21,154 nucleotides of DNA from an uncultured Faecalicoccus sp. (GCA_902497095.1 CABVDD010000035.1:1-21154); one strand, 5' to 3'; positions 6,232 through 15,055 are shown, numbered from the stretch's first letter. Translations and numbers: made by a program. Notes: generated by a model not told the origin, from the sequence alone.

Positions 6232-7350
6232 CTAAAACACCAATTTTTTATCTTTCATCAAGATTTTTCCATTTGCGATTACCGTATCCAAATGTAAATC
6301 TTTGTCCCACAATAACAAATCGGCATCACTTCCATTCTGAAGTATACCTTTTTGCGGATATAATTCTAATGCACTAGCCACATTACAAGTTCCAAAAACT
6401 AAAGCATCCTCCATGGACCAGTTTTTTTGTTTTATCAAATATACGATCTGTTTATAAATCGTATCTACATCCGATACGCCAATACGCAAAAGATTTCCTT
6501 GTGCATCATATTCTGACCAGCTGCCCTGTCCATCTGAGCTCAAGGTGATTTGATCCATATTAACGCCTTCTTTTTTGGCTTGTATCAATGCTTGATAAAC
6601 ACCTTCCAAAGAATCACAAGTTATATCAATTGTTCCACCTTTTTTCGCAAAATCAAATGCTTGTTTTAGTAAGGCATCATTGCGATTTACATGTGTCGGT
6701 TGAAATGTTTTTATAGGAATATCTGTGTTATCTAATGCATCCATCACCATTTGTAACCCTTGTCTTTCATCACCTAAATGTAAAGTTAATATACCTGCTT
6801 TTTTAGATAACATTCCTGCCACACGAACATCACTTGCCAAATGTATGAATTCATCATATGTAATATGACTGGAGCGATGATCGGATAAAGCTAGTTTACA
6901 ACCGATGATCTCATCAATAAATACGATATCTTTTTGTACAGAATCCGTAATTGTTACAGCAGGAAATCCATAAGAACCCGTCATGCAATAGACAGAAATA
7001 CCTTGTTCTTTTAAAGCTTTGGCCTGGGCTACTAAATGATCTACACTTCGCGTGATTCCATCTGTTCCCAAAAGTCCTACTACACTTGTTAAGCCGGCAC
7101 AAACCAATCGCGATAAAGTCACAGCCGGTGCCTGCGTGCTAAATCCACCTTCACCGCCACCGCCGATAATATGTACATGGCGATCTATAAGTCCTGGTGT
7201 TGCGATTTTACCTGTCGCATCTATAAAATCCATGCCTTCTATACATGGCAATTCATTACTTACTTTTTCAATTTTTCCACCCGCAATCCAAATATCTTGT
7301 ATGCCAATATCCTTGGGTGTATAAACATGTGCGTTTTTAATCTGTAACAT
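6232..7350 (-). CDS. iadA: Isoaspartyl dipeptidase (beta-aspartyl peptidase)
   Basis: A 372-residue amidohydrolase that cleaves beta-aspartyl dipeptides formed from damaged proteins. Numbering from the chosen start, the metal-site residues are all present: H58 and H60 in DRHVHIIGGGGEGG, K152 in IGCKLALSDHRS (the bridging carbamylated Lys), H191 in LTLHLGD, H220 in QPTHVNR, and D273 in SSDGQGS as catalytic base. Length is close to the E. coli enzyme (390). The frame opens 15 codons earlier, but AAGGAG lies 9 nt before the ATG at 7350. It starts 28 bp after malQ and is probably cotranscribed with it. No signal peptide; cytoplasmic. Confidence 0.93.
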   Translation of the reverse strand: MLQIKNAHVYTPKDIGIQDIWIAGGKIEKVSNELPCIEGMDFIDATGKIATPGLIDRHVHIIGGGGEGGFSTQAPAVTLSRLVCAGLTSVVGLLGTDGITRSVDHLVAQAKALKEQGISVYCMTGSYGFPAVTITDSVQKDIVFIDEIIGCKLALSDHRSSHITYDEFIHLASDVRVAGMLSKKAGILTLHLGDERQGLQMVMDALDNTDIPIKTFQPTHVNRNDALLKQAFDFAKKGGTIDITCDSLEGVYQALIQAKKEGVNMDQITLSSDGQGSWSEYDAQGNLLRIGVSDVDTIYKQIVYLIKQKNWSMEDALVFGTCNVASALELYPQKGILQNGSDADLLLWDKDLHLDTVIANGKILMKDKKLVF

Positions 7351-7378
7351 TTTGCGATCTCCTTTTAAAAATACAGAC

Positions 7379-8848
7379 CTAACGGTCTGCATCAATGATC
7401 CATTGTTTTGTCTTTAATAATTCCTGTGGAAAGGTTTTAAAGTCTTTTAATTTCCACGTCCAGTTATGACTGCTTACCGTTCCTGGAAGATTGATTCTAG
7501 CTTCTTCTTTATAACCACAAATATCCCAAATTGGTAACATCGCAAGATCAGAATCTGTATCTAGTGCATAATGACAGACTATATCATAAAAAGCACGTTC
7601 ATGATAACCTCTTTTTTTAAAGAAACGGCGCAAACTGATCCTACGATTGGAATCATATTTGCCATACTCTTCCATAATGGTTCCATTATCGTGTGTACCT
7701 GTATATACAACCTTATGTTTTGAAAGAGGTTTTCTTAATAATTTAGATTCCATTTTAAACAACAAAACTTCCATACCTGGAATATTATTAGCTTCGGCTA
7801 GTTCTGTGACTTCTTTTCGTATGATTCCTAAATCTTCCGCAATCAGCTCTACATCAGGACAGGCTTTCTGGATCGCATCCAAAAGTTTTTGTGCTGGTCC
7901 TAGCACCCACTCTCCTTCTATGGCAGTAGGACAGGAAGCCGGGATTTTCCAATATGTATCAAAGGCACGGAAATGATCGATCCTTACTTTATCAAAATAG
8001 CGAGCTGTCCAACGCACTCGATCGCACCAGAATTTAAACCCATCTTTTTCCTGAGCATCAAAATCATAAATCGGCATTCCCCATCGTTGGCCTGTCTCAC
8101 TAAAATAATCAGGTGGACAACCTGCCACAAATTCTGGTTTACCATTTTCATCTAATAAGAAATATTCTTTATTTCCCCAGACATCAGCACTGTCATAATC
8201 TACATAAAATGGAATATCACCCATGATTTCCAATCCCTTTTGATGTGCATAATCTACTACTTCCTGGAATTGTTTATAAAAAACAAATTGTAAAAAGCGA
8301 TAATAGTCCATCTGCTCTTGGTAATCATCTAGATCAATATCATGCTCTTGTGGATAATTACGATATTCTTCATCCCATTCATTCCATGAAGCACCTTCAT
8401 GAAGCTCATGGAACAATTGATATGTTACCCAGTCTTCCAACCAAAAGGCTTCTTTTAAAAAAATCTCGTACTCATTTTTAAAAAGATCGATATTTTTTTT
8501 AAAAGCTTTATAAGCTCGTTCAAAATATTTCTCTTTAAACTCCTTTACTAATGGATAATCCACAAAATTTTTAAATTTATTACAATTGATCACGGAGCTT
8601 TGTGTCAAAAGTCCCCATTCACTTAAACGATCGATATTGATATATATTGGATCACCGGCAAAGCTGGAGAGTGTTTGATATGGTGAATGTGTATATCCTG
8701 TTACCTGTAATGGTAAGATTTGCCATACCTTGTATCCGGCTTCCACAATACAATCAATCATTTTTAATGTCTTTGCCCCAAAGTCTCCAATGCCTTGATT
8801 TCCCGGCACAGAAAACAATGGACAAAGAAGGCCTGCCTTTCTGTCCAT
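7379..8848 (-). CDS. malQ: 4-alpha-glucanotransferase (amylomaltase, GH77)
   Basis: A 489-residue GH77 enzyme that transfers maltosyl and longer glucan chains between alpha-1,4-glucans, in maltodextrin or glycogen use. Seen motifs: the N-terminal HSPYQTLSSFAGDPIYI box at residues 54-70, the nucleophile D291 in VRIDHFRAFDTYW, acid/base E338 in LIAEDLG, and D387 in YTGTHDNGT, so all three catalytic acids are present. Length is normal for the bacterial form. AAAGGGG lies before the ATG. It is first in a two-gene unit with iadA. No other glycogen or maltose gene is in the window. Confidence 0.95.
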   Translation of the reverse strand: MDRKAGLLCPLFSVPGNQGIGDFGAKTLKMIDCIVEAGYKVWQILPLQVTGYTHSPYQTLSSFAGDPIYINIDRLSEWGLLTQSSVINCNKFKNFVDYPLVKEFKEKYFERAYKAFKKNIDLFKNEYEIFLKEAFWLEDWVTYQLFHELHEGASWNEWDEEYRNYPQEHDIDLDDYQEQMDYYRFLQFVFYKQFQEVVDYAHQKGLEIMGDIPFYVDYDSADVWGNKEYFLLDENGKPEFVAGCPPDYFSETGQRWGMPIYDFDAQEKDGFKFWCDRVRWTARYFDKVRIDHFRAFDTYWKIPASCPTAIEGEWVLGPAQKLLDAIQKACPDVELIAEDLGIIRKEVTELAEANNIPGMEVLLFKMESKLLRKPLSKHKVVYTGTHDNGTIMEEYGKYDSNRRISLRRFFKKRGYHERAFYDIVCHYALDTDSDLAMLPIWDICGYKEEARINLPGTVSSHNWTWKLKDFKTFPQELLKTKQWIIDADR

Positions 8849-9093
8849 ATTCTGTAACCCCTTTCAATATGGAAATTCTAACACATTTTAAGCCATTTTG
8901 GAGTAACAAAAACAGTTTTTTATCTGTTTATTTTATAAATAAGCTAAACATAAAATAAATAAAGTTTACAATTTTACATATTTTAAATTTTGTATAAAAT
9001 TTAACGTTCTTTAAAACATATAAAGAGTCTTTAGACAATCCATTTTCTTATTATTTAAACGCCAGTTACCTTATACTAAAAACTTATCATAAA

Positions 9094-9121
9094 CAAAAAA
9101 AGTAAGAACCAAAGTTCTTAC
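9094..9121 (-). terminator. Terminator overlapping the copA stop codon
   Basis: On the minus strand GTAAGAAC (9121-9114) pairs with GTTCTTAC (9109-9102) over a TTTG loop, followed by TTTTTTTG. The TAA stop of copA (9120-9118) lies inside the stem. Confidence 0.85.
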
Positions 9122-9327
9122 TCTACAGATACCGGTGTATATCCAGCTTCTTCGATGGCTTTCTTTAAAGTTTCATCGGCCACATCTGTTTCCATCTGTA
9201 CACTTGCCATTCCAGTATCCAGATTTACATCAGCAGCACTTACACCTGCAACATCTTCTAAAGCTTTCTTTACATGTGCTACACAATGTTGACACATCAT
9301 TCCTTCTACCTTAATTGTTTTTTTCAT
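9118..9327 (-). CDS. copZ: Possible internal copZ copper chaperone within copA
   Basis: In the copA frame, residue 775 is an ATG at 9327 with GGAGG at 9336-9340, 8 nt upstream: a full Shine-Dalgarno at ideal spacing inside a coding region. Translation from it gives 69 residues, the usual length of free-standing CopZ, with GMMCQHC as the metal site and a typical KKAIEEAGY end. The sequence supports either an internal start making a free chaperone besides the fused form, or an old copZ gene joined to copA by loss of the copA stop. The two cannot be told apart here. Confidence 0.5.
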   Translation of the reverse strand: MKKTIKVEGMMCQHCVAHVKKALEDVAGVSAADVNLDTGMASVQMETDVADETLKKAIEEAGYTPVSVE

Positions 9328-11649
9328 TTTTGTTTCCTCCACTTTCTTTTCTTCTCTTTTTTCTTCTGTATTTTCCATTACGATTTCTGGTTTAAACCAA
9401 CGTAAACGTAAAGCATTCGTACATACACACACGGAACTTAAGGACATGGCAGCACTTCCGATCATCGGTGATAAAAGCCATCCAAAGAATGGATAAAATA
9501 TACCAGCTGCCAATGGTATTCCAAGCGCATTATAGAAGAATGCCCAGAATAAATTCATATGAATATTACGAATGGTCTTACGACTTAAATCAATTGCCGT
9601 ATTTACATCCAATAAAGAACTTTTCATCAATACAATATCGGCACTATCTATCGCAATATCAGTACCATTGCCAATCGCCATACCAATATCAGCTCGCATC
9701 AAAGCGGGTGCATCATTGATACCATCACCTACCATGATAACTTTTCGTCCTTGATCTTGCAGTGTTCGAATCACATTTTCTTTATCTGTTGGTAATACAT
9801 CACTAATGACTTCATCAACACGCAAATTCTGAGCAATAGCTTGTGCCGTTTTTTGATTGTCTCCTGTCAACATGACCACATGCAAGCCTTTATCTTTAAA
9901 AGCTTGAATAGCTTTTTTACTGCTTTCTTTGATGGTATCGGCCACATGGATCCAACCGATCACTTTTTTTTCCTGTGCAAAAATCAAAGGAGTCCAGCCT
10001 TTATTAGCTGCTTCTTCTAGCGAATCAATCATATCCTTTGTAAATGTTACGCCCTGCTCCTTACAAAACTTATAATTTCCAGCCAGTAAGGATTTTCCCT
10101 GTATCATGCCTGTAACACCTTTTCCATTTACGGATTCAAACTGATCTATGGAAATCAAAGAAATGTGTTGTTTGTTGGCATACTCTACAACAGCTTTGGC
10201 CAGTGGATGACCGCTGCCGCTTTCAAGACTTGCAGCTAAAGTTAAAAATTGGTTTGTATCTAAATTTGTATGCACTTGTTGCACACTAGGTTTTCCACTA
10301 GTTATAGTACCCGTCTTATCTAAGACAATGGTATCCATATAAGCCAGATTTTCCAGAGCCGCTGCATTTTTGATCAAAATACCATATTCGGCAGCTTTTC
10401 CAGTTGAAACCATGATCGCAACCGGTGTCGCAAGACCCAATGCACATGGGCACGAGATCACAAGCACAGCTACCGCATTGGATAAGGCAAACTCAAATGT
10501 TTGTCCGGCAATGATCCAAACGATTCCTGTTATGATCGCAATACCGATTACGATAGGAACAAAAATACCGCTGACTTTATCTGCTACACGGGCAATAGGT
10601 GCTTTTGAATTTCCTGCTTCATCAACCAATTTGATAATTTGCGATAAAGTCGTATCTTCTCCCACCTTGTTTGCTTCAAAGATAAAAGATCCGTTTTGAT
10701 TTAACGTAGCCGATATGACCGCATCTCCTGGCTCTTTATCTACAGGAACACTTTCTCCGGTTATAGCACTTTGATCGACCACACCATTTCCGGAAAGAAG
10801 GATCCCATCAGCAGGAATACGATCTCCTGGACGAATCACAATATGATCTTTAGTTACCAATTCACTAGCTGGTATGATGATCTCTTTGCCATCACGAATG
10901 ACACAGGCCGTTTTAGGACTGAGATCCATCAACTTATCCAAGGCATCCCCTGTTTTACGTTTTGATCTGGATTCCAGATATTTTCCAACGCTGACCAATG
11001 TAACGATCATTGCAGCAGATTCAAAATACAAAGCATGCATGGAATGATGAACCATTTCAAGATCACCATAGCCAAATCCATATGCCATGCGATATAAGGC
11101 ATAAAGTCCATAGATGAAACTAGCTCCTGAACCAATAGCTACAAGGCTATCCATATTCGGTGCTTTATGAAATAACGATTTTAAACCATGTACGAAGAAA
11201 TGTCTTTGGATACTCAAAATCCAAAATGAAATCAAGACCTGACTTAAACCAGAAATCATGGCATTTTCTTCACCTGCCAAAATCGGCAATCCTAACATAG
11301 GCCCCATCGCAATCAACATCAGCGGAATCAATAAAATTACAGATGCCAAAAGTCGATGTAAAGACTCTTTTTGTTCTTTTTTGGCAGCTTCCTTTTTTTG
11401 ATTCCACTCTTCTTGAAAAGAAGAATCTTCCTTGAAACCACCTTTTTCTCTGGCCCCATAGCCTGCATGTTCTACCGCATCGCAAATCAAGCCGATATCC
11501 GTTTTTGTTTCATCATATTTTACTTTCATTGAGTTCGATAGTAACGAAACATCAACATCCTGGACGCCCTCTAGTTTTGAAACCGCCTTGGTGACATTTG
11601 ATTGACAAGCTGCACAAGTCATTCCAATCACATCAAACTGTTTTTCCAT
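9118..11649 (-). CDS. copA: Copper-exporting P1B-type ATPase with an extra C-terminal CopZ-like domain
   Basis: An 843-residue copper pump of the inner membrane. Domains in order: N-terminal HMA domain with C12-x-x-C15; transmembrane helices from about 100; actuator TGES at 297-300; ion site CPC at 400-402; phosphorylated D444 in DKTGT; nucleotide-binding HP at 481-482; GDGINDAP at 641-648; and the last helices with FYNALG and MSLSS near 705-740, typical of Cu+ pumps. A charged Glu/Lys linker (about 760-774) leads to a complete second HMA domain (775-843, C786-x-x-C789). A C-terminal HMA domain is unusual, as CopZ is usually a separate gene. It begins 10 bp after csoR, with GAGGT as binding site, and shares the CsoR-controlled promoter. 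Confidence 0.96.
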   Translation of the reverse strand: MEKQFDVIGMTCAACQSNVTKAVSKLEGVQDVDVSLLSNSMKVKYDETKTDIGLICDAVEHAGYGAREKGGFKEDSSFQEEWNQKKEAAKKEQKESLHRLLASVILLIPLMLIAMGPMLGLPILAGEENAMISGLSQVLISFWILSIQRHFFVHGLKSLFHKAPNMDSLVAIGSGASFIYGLYALYRMAYGFGYGDLEMVHHSMHALYFESAAMIVTLVSVGKYLESRSKRKTGDALDKLMDLSPKTACVIRDGKEIIIPASELVTKDHIVIRPGDRIPADGILLSGNGVVDQSAITGESVPVDKEPGDAVISATLNQNGSFIFEANKVGEDTTLSQIIKLVDEAGNSKAPIARVADKVSGIFVPIVIGIAIITGIVWIIAGQTFEFALSNAVAVLVISCPCALGLATPVAIMVSTGKAAEYGILIKNAAALENLAYMDTIVLDKTGTITSGKPSVQQVHTNLDTNQFLTLAASLESGSGHPLAKAVVEYANKQHISLISIDQFESVNGKGVTGMIQGKSLLAGNYKFCKEQGVTFTKDMIDSLEEAANKGWTPLIFAQEKKVIGWIHVADTIKESSKKAIQAFKDKGLHVVMLTGDNQKTAQAIAQNLRVDEVISDVLPTDKENVIRTLQDQGRKVIMVGDGINDAPALMRADIGMAIGNGTDIAIDSADIVLMKSSLLDVNTAIDLSRKTIRNIHMNLFWAFFYNALGIPLAAGIFYPFFGWLLSPMIGSAAMSLSSVCVCTNALRLRWFKPEIVMENTEEKREEKKVEETKMKKTIKVEGMMCQHCVAHVKKALEDVAGVSAADVNLDTGMASVQMETDVADETLKKAIEEAGYTPVSVE

Positions 11650-11659
11650 AACTATACCT

Positions 11660-11956
11660 CTATTTTAGTTTTTTTATAAGCATCATAACTTCTTCCATCA
11701 CTTCGGCATCATCTTCTTTAACTTTTTCTCGTACGCAAGTTTCCAAATGATCATGAAGAATCAAATACCCTAAAGACTGTAAAGCACTTTCCAAAGCCGA
11801 AACCTGGATCAGGATATCACCACAATAACGTCCTTCGTCCAACATCTTTTCAATACCGCTCAATTGTCCCATCATGCGATGTAAACGATTTTTTAAGAGT
11901 TTTATTTCTTCTTCAGAACGCGGTGTATGTTTTTTATGTATTGTTTTATCTGCCAT
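11660..11956 (-). CDS. csoR: CsoR-family copper-sensing repressor
   Basis: A 98-residue all-helical repressor that leaves DNA when it binds Cu(I). The copper ligands are present at family spacing: C45 in RYCGDI, H70 in LILHDHLETC and C74. The RLHRMMGQLSGIEKML helix is typical of CsoR. The alternative GTG three codons upstream overlaps the binding site GAAGGTG; the ATG at 11956 is preferred. It leads the csoR-copA operon, and an operator lies over its own promoter. Confidence 0.93.
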   Translation of the reverse strand: MADKTIHKKHTPRSEEEIKLLKNRLHRMMGQLSGIEKMLDEGRYCGDILIQVSALESALQSLGYLILHDHLETCVREKVKEDDAEVMEEVMMLIKKLK

Positions 11957-11976
11957 TTTTATCACCTTCTAGGCGT

Positions 11977-12005
11977 ATTATATACCTCTATAGGGTATAT
12001 TTCAA
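11977..12005 (-). promoter_or_regulatory. csoR-copA promoter with embedded CsoR operator
   Basis: On the minus strand TTGAAA (12005-12000) and TATAAT (11982-11977) are separated by exactly 17 bp. The inverted repeat ATATACC - 7 nt - GGTATAT (11980-12000) fills the spacer. CsoR sites are G/C-tract pseudo-palindromes of this kind, flanked by TA-rich arms. Binding there would block RNA polymerase. Confidence 0.85.
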
Positions 12006-12019
12006 GTCAAATGATGCGC

Positions 12020-12025
12020 TATAAT
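12020..12025 (+). promoter_or_regulatory. -10 box for the LUD-domain gene
   Basis: TATAAT on the plus strand, 25 bp before the ATG and 20 bp from the CsoR operator. The -35 position (near 11997-12002) falls on the operator edge and matches the consensus poorly. Confidence 0.55.
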
Positions 12026-12049
12026 AAGATTATAAAGGAGGATCGTATC

Positions 12050-12673
12050 ATGAATCCAAAACTACTATCATTTCAAAATACAGCATCAACTATCATTAAA
12101 AATTTAAACAAACGCAATATCCAAGGCTATTATTGTGCCACTAAAGAAGAAGCCTTACAAAAAGCCTTAGAACTTATACCGACTAAAAGTTCTATCGGCT
12201 GGGGAGGATCCATGACATTAGAAGAAATCGGTCTTTTAGAAGCACTTAAACAAGGTGACTATAATGCCATTGATCGAACACAAGGCGATCCTAAAGAACA
12301 GGCTTCTAAAATATTTACAGCTGATTATTTTCTTATGAGTACCAATGCGATTACTTTAGACGGCGAATTGATCAATATCGATGGAAGAGCCAATCGTATC
12401 TGTTATTTATGTTACGGACCAGAACATGTCTTGATCATTGCCGGAATGAATAAAGTCGTACCTGATGTAGAAAGCGGCATACAGCGTGTACGCAATATGG
12501 CAACTCCACCTAATACAACACGTCTTCATAAAGATACGCCTTGCGCAAAAGTTGGACGATGCATGGATTGTTTAGTTCCTGATTGTATCTGTAATCAAAT
12601 TTTAATCACAAGACGAAGCGGGCAAACCGATCGAATTTCTGTGATCTTAGTCGGCGAAGAATTAGGCTATTAA
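12050..12673 (+). CDS. LUD-domain (LutC/DUF162-like) protein
   Basis: A 207-residue protein of the LUD family, related to LutB/LutC subunits of the iron-sulfur lactate utilisation complex. Seen: SIGWGGSMTLEEIGLLEAL near residues 44-62, a DYFLMSTNAITLDGELINIDG core, and MNKVVPDVESGIQRVRN. The C-terminal part has a Cys group (DTPCAKVGRCMDCLVPDCIC) common to the single-domain members. The function of this subgroup is not settled. GGAGG lies 8 nt before the ATG. It is transcribed away from csoR and shares the operator region; it converges on the alpha-hydroxy-acid oxidase gene. Confidence 0.85.
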   Translation: MNPKLLSFQNTASTIIKNLNKRNIQGYYCATKEEALQKALELIPTKSSIGWGGSMTLEEIGLLEALKQGDYNAIDRTQGDPKEQASKIFTADYFLMSTNAITLDGELINIDGRANRICYLCYGPEHVLIIAGMNKVVPDVESGIQRVRNMATPPNTTRLHKDTPCAKVGRCMDCLVPDCICNQILITRRSGQTDRISVILVGEELGY

Positions 12674-12674
12674 C

Positions 12675-12727
12675 AAAAAAAAGCTATAACATCTGGATAA
12701 TTTTCACATGTTATAGCTGATTTTTTT
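12675..12727. terminator. Bidirectional terminator between convergent genes
   Basis: AGCTATAACAT (12682-12692) pairs perfectly with ATGTTATAGCT (12708-12718) over a 15-nt loop, with an A-run on the left and seven T on the right, so it can act in both directions. Confidence 0.9.
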
Positions 12728-13739
12728 ATCGAATCATATCTCGAGTAATTTCCAAAATAGAATGTGCTCCGCACATTTCCATAGTATCCATCAATTCTTG
12801 TTCCAATTTATCAACCAAAGCTTTTACACCTTCCTCTTTTCCCCCATAAATCATATTGACAAATGGACGAGCAATCAAAACACCGTCAGCTCCCAAAGCT
12901 AATGCTTTAAAAATGTCTTGTCCTGAACGAATGCCTCCATCTACTAAAACAGTCATTTCGTTTCCAACCGCTTGTACAATTTCTTCTAATACTTCTGCCG
13001 TTGTTGGTGTATCATCTAATACACGACCGCCATGATTGCTGACGACAATGGCAGAGGCACCCGCTTCTTTGGCTTTTAAAGCACCTTTTACGCTTAATAT
13101 TCCTTTTAAAATAAACGGAACTTTTGCGGCATGCACAATTTCTTTTAGTTCACTTACACTCTTTCTTCCAGCAGGAGGTACAAACCCCTTTAAAAAAGGC
13201 AAACCGGCCGCATCAATATCCATGGCAATCGCCAACGCATCCGCCTTTTTGGCAAGATCCAATTTCTTCATGACCGTCTCCTTTGTCCAAGGCTTAATGG
13301 TAGGAATTCCGATTCCCTCATTCTCTTTAATATTTTTTGTTGCCTCAACCATGATCTGATCATCCATACCATCTCCGGTAAAGGCTAAGATACCTGCCTC
13401 TTTACAAGCCTTGACCAGAATTTTGTTATAGGTTTGATCTACATAAGCATCTCCATAATGCATACTTACGGCACCTACTGGTCCGGCAAAAACCGGTAAA
13501 CGAAACGTATGTCCAAATAACTCTGTTTTGGTGGATACCGGAGAATTTTCACAAATTGTATCCATCACAAGATGAATATTTTTCCAAGCATCAAAATTGC
13601 GAATAGCCACAGTTCCACTACCTTTAGCACCAGGGCCAGGCATTGTATTTTTACAAGCCTTTCCGTTACAAACTGGACAAGACTTACATAGATCATTCAT
13701 ATTTTCTCTAGATTTTTGTAATATTTCTTCTACTTTCAT
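12726..13739 (-). CDS. FMN-dependent alpha-hydroxy-acid oxidase/dehydrogenase family protein
   Basis: A 337-residue TIM-barrel flavoprotein of the lactate/glycolate oxidase family. K212 in PFILKGI, catalytic H236 and R239 in SNHGGR, and the FMN phosphate segments DGGIRSG (267-273) and IARPF are present. The N terminus differs from classical LldD: it holds four cysteines, C18-x2-C21-x2-C24-x4-C29, within CKSCPVCNGKACKN. This form is found in anaerobic Firmicutes; the natural substrate is not known to me. AAGGAG lies 9 nt before the ATG. It starts 3 bp after the GNAT gene stop, so the two are one operon. Confidence 0.88.
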   Translation of the reverse strand: MKVEEILQKSRENMNDLCKSCPVCNGKACKNTMPGPGAKGSGTVAIRNFDAWKNIHLVMDTICENSPVSTKTELFGHTFRLPVFAGPVGAVSMHYGDAYVDQTYNKILVKACKEAGILAFTGDGMDDQIMVEATKNIKENEGIGIPTIKPWTKETVMKKLDLAKKADALAIAMDIDAAGLPFLKGFVPPAGRKSVSELKEIVHAAKVPFILKGILSVKGALKAKEAGASAIVVSNHGGRVLDDTPTTAEVLEEIVQAVGNEMTVLVDGGIRSGQDIFKALALGADGVLIARPFVNMIYGGKEEGVKALVDKLEQELMDTMEMCGAHSILEITRDMIR

Positions 13740-13742
13740 CGT

Positions 13743-14225
13743 TTACAATCTCCTTATCATCTGATACCATTTCACATCTCCATGTGTGGAAGAAGAAATT
13801 CCCTGATTTTCAAATCCCAAATGTTCATAAAACGAAATTTTTTCTTCTTTACATGTAAGTACGATAGCTTCTCGACCTTGTTTTTGCGACTGCTCTATTA
13901 TATATCGAATCAATAAAGAAGCATATCCTTTTTTACGATAGGCCGGCAATGTATTCACACCAAAGATCATCTGAATTTTTCCATCTTCATTATGCATATC
14001 AGCTTTTTCATACATCACATCAGTCAATATCTTTTCATTGGTACAAAAGCCATCTACAAAACTAATGACTTTCCCCTCTTTTTCTAACAACCAAAAGTGA
14101 TTGGGATAATAGGTCAATCGCTGTTGAAATTGTTCTTTAGTACATGCCTGTTCGGGTGGAAAACATTCTTTTTCAATGGCACTGATGGTTTCAAGATCTT
14201 GCATTGTCGCAGTTTTTATATTCAT
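13743..14225 (-). CDS. GNAT family N-acetyltransferase
   Basis: A 160-residue acetyltransferase. The acetyl-CoA loop is seen as AYRKKGYASLLIRYIIEQ near residues 94-111, after a MIFGVNTLP strand, followed by IVLTCKEEKISFYEHLGFENQG, the usual C-terminal beta-bulge and FYExLGF motif. The N-terminal KTATMQDLETISAIEKECFP is the normal first strand and helix. The substrate cannot be told. AGGAG precedes the ATG. It lies between the SDR gene (48 bp) and the hydroxy-acid oxidase gene (3 bp). Confidence 0.9.
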   Translation of the reverse strand: MNIKTATMQDLETISAIEKECFPPEQACTKEQFQQRLTYYPNHFWLLEKEGKVISFVDGFCTNEKILTDVMYEKADMHNEDGKIQMIFGVNTLPAYRKKGYASLLIRYIIEQSQKQGREAIVLTCKEEKISFYEHLGFENQGISSSTHGDVKWYQMIRRL

Positions 14226-14273
14226 AACATTCTCCTGTTTCGATCCTAAATTTTTGTATAAATCCTCTTTCCT

Positions 14274-15023
14274 TTAACAACTGCCAACCTGACCGCCATC
14301 AATTCGTATGACAGTATTGTTTATATAATTTGCTTCTTCACTAATCAAAAATTTTACCAGATAGGCTACTTCTTCAGGATCGCCATAGCGCTTTACCATA
14401 ATTTTATCAATTTCTTCTTTAAGAAATTCTTCATCATAGCCATCCAATTCATTTTCTGTTCCAATAAAGCCTGGCGCAATACAATTCACATGAATATAGG
14501 GAGCAAATTCAAAAGCCAGATTATGCGTTACTGAAATCAATGCCGCTTTTGATGCATCATAATCAATGCACATAGGATAATATGTATTGATCCCATTTGT
14601 AGAAGCAATGTTTATAATTCGACCATATTCCTGATCCAACATATGTCGATATACCCTCTTACTGCAATTAAAAGCCCCTACGACATTTACATCCAATGTC
14701 CTGCGAAATTCTTCTGCATTTTTTAGATGAAATAAATTAGAAAGATCGATGGCGGCATTGTTGACCAATACATCTACACCACCTAATTCTTCTTCTATTT
14801 TCGTGACCATCTGATCCACCTGCATTACATCTGAAACATCTGCACAAATCGATATACAACGAACTCCATACTTCTTTATAATTTCATCTTGTAATGAAAT
14901 GGCCGCTTGTTTAGATGTCAAATAATTTATAACTATATCATATTTATTTTTAGCCAGTTCTAAGGCAATAGCCCTGCCGATACCACAGGCTCCACCGGTA
15001 ATTAAAACAACTTTTCTATTCAT
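14274..15023 (-). CDS. SDR family oxidoreductase, FabG-like
   Basis: A 249-residue classical short-chain dehydrogenase/reductase. The nucleotide-binding TGGACGIG is at residues 9-16, NNAA at 88-91, and the catalytic tetrad is N113, S141, Y155 and K159 (YDASK). The C-terminal IDGGQ is typical. It resembles 3-oxoacyl-ACP reductases, but no other fatty acid genes are near, so FabG function is not assured. The ribosome binding site is weak: only GAG lies 2 nt before the ATG, directly after the efp terminator T-run. Confidence 0.88.
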   Translation of the reverse strand: MNRKVVLITGGACGIGRAIALELAKNKYDIVINYLTSKQAAISLQDEIIKKYGVRCISICADVSDVMQVDQMVTKIEEELGGVDVLVNNAAIDLSNLFHLKNAEEFRRTLDVNVVGAFNCSKRVYRHMLDQEYGRIINIASTNGINTYYPMCIDYDASKAALISVTHNLAFEFAPYIHVNCIAPGFIGTENELDGYDEEFLKEEIDKIMVKRYGDPEEVAYLVKFLISEEANYINNTVIRIDGGQVGSC

Positions 15024-15025
15024 AA

Positions 15026-15055
15026 CTCAAAAAAGAAGAGCTGATTAAGCTCTTC
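15026..15055 (-). terminator. Terminator at the end of efp
   Basis: On the minus strand GAAGAGC (15055-15049) pairs with GCTCTTC (15041-15035) over a 7-nt loop holding the efp stop, followed by TTTTTT. The T-run ends only a few bases before the SDR start codon. Confidence 0.85.

Noticed and set aside
7379..8848. A functional link between malQ and iadA as a novel pathway
   Set aside because: The two enzymes are ordinary and complete; adjacency alone does not support a shared pathway.
8910..8929. AAACAG/CTGTTT inverted repeat before malQ as a terminator or operator
   Set aside because: Only a 6-bp stem in very AT-rich DNA; not distinct from chance.
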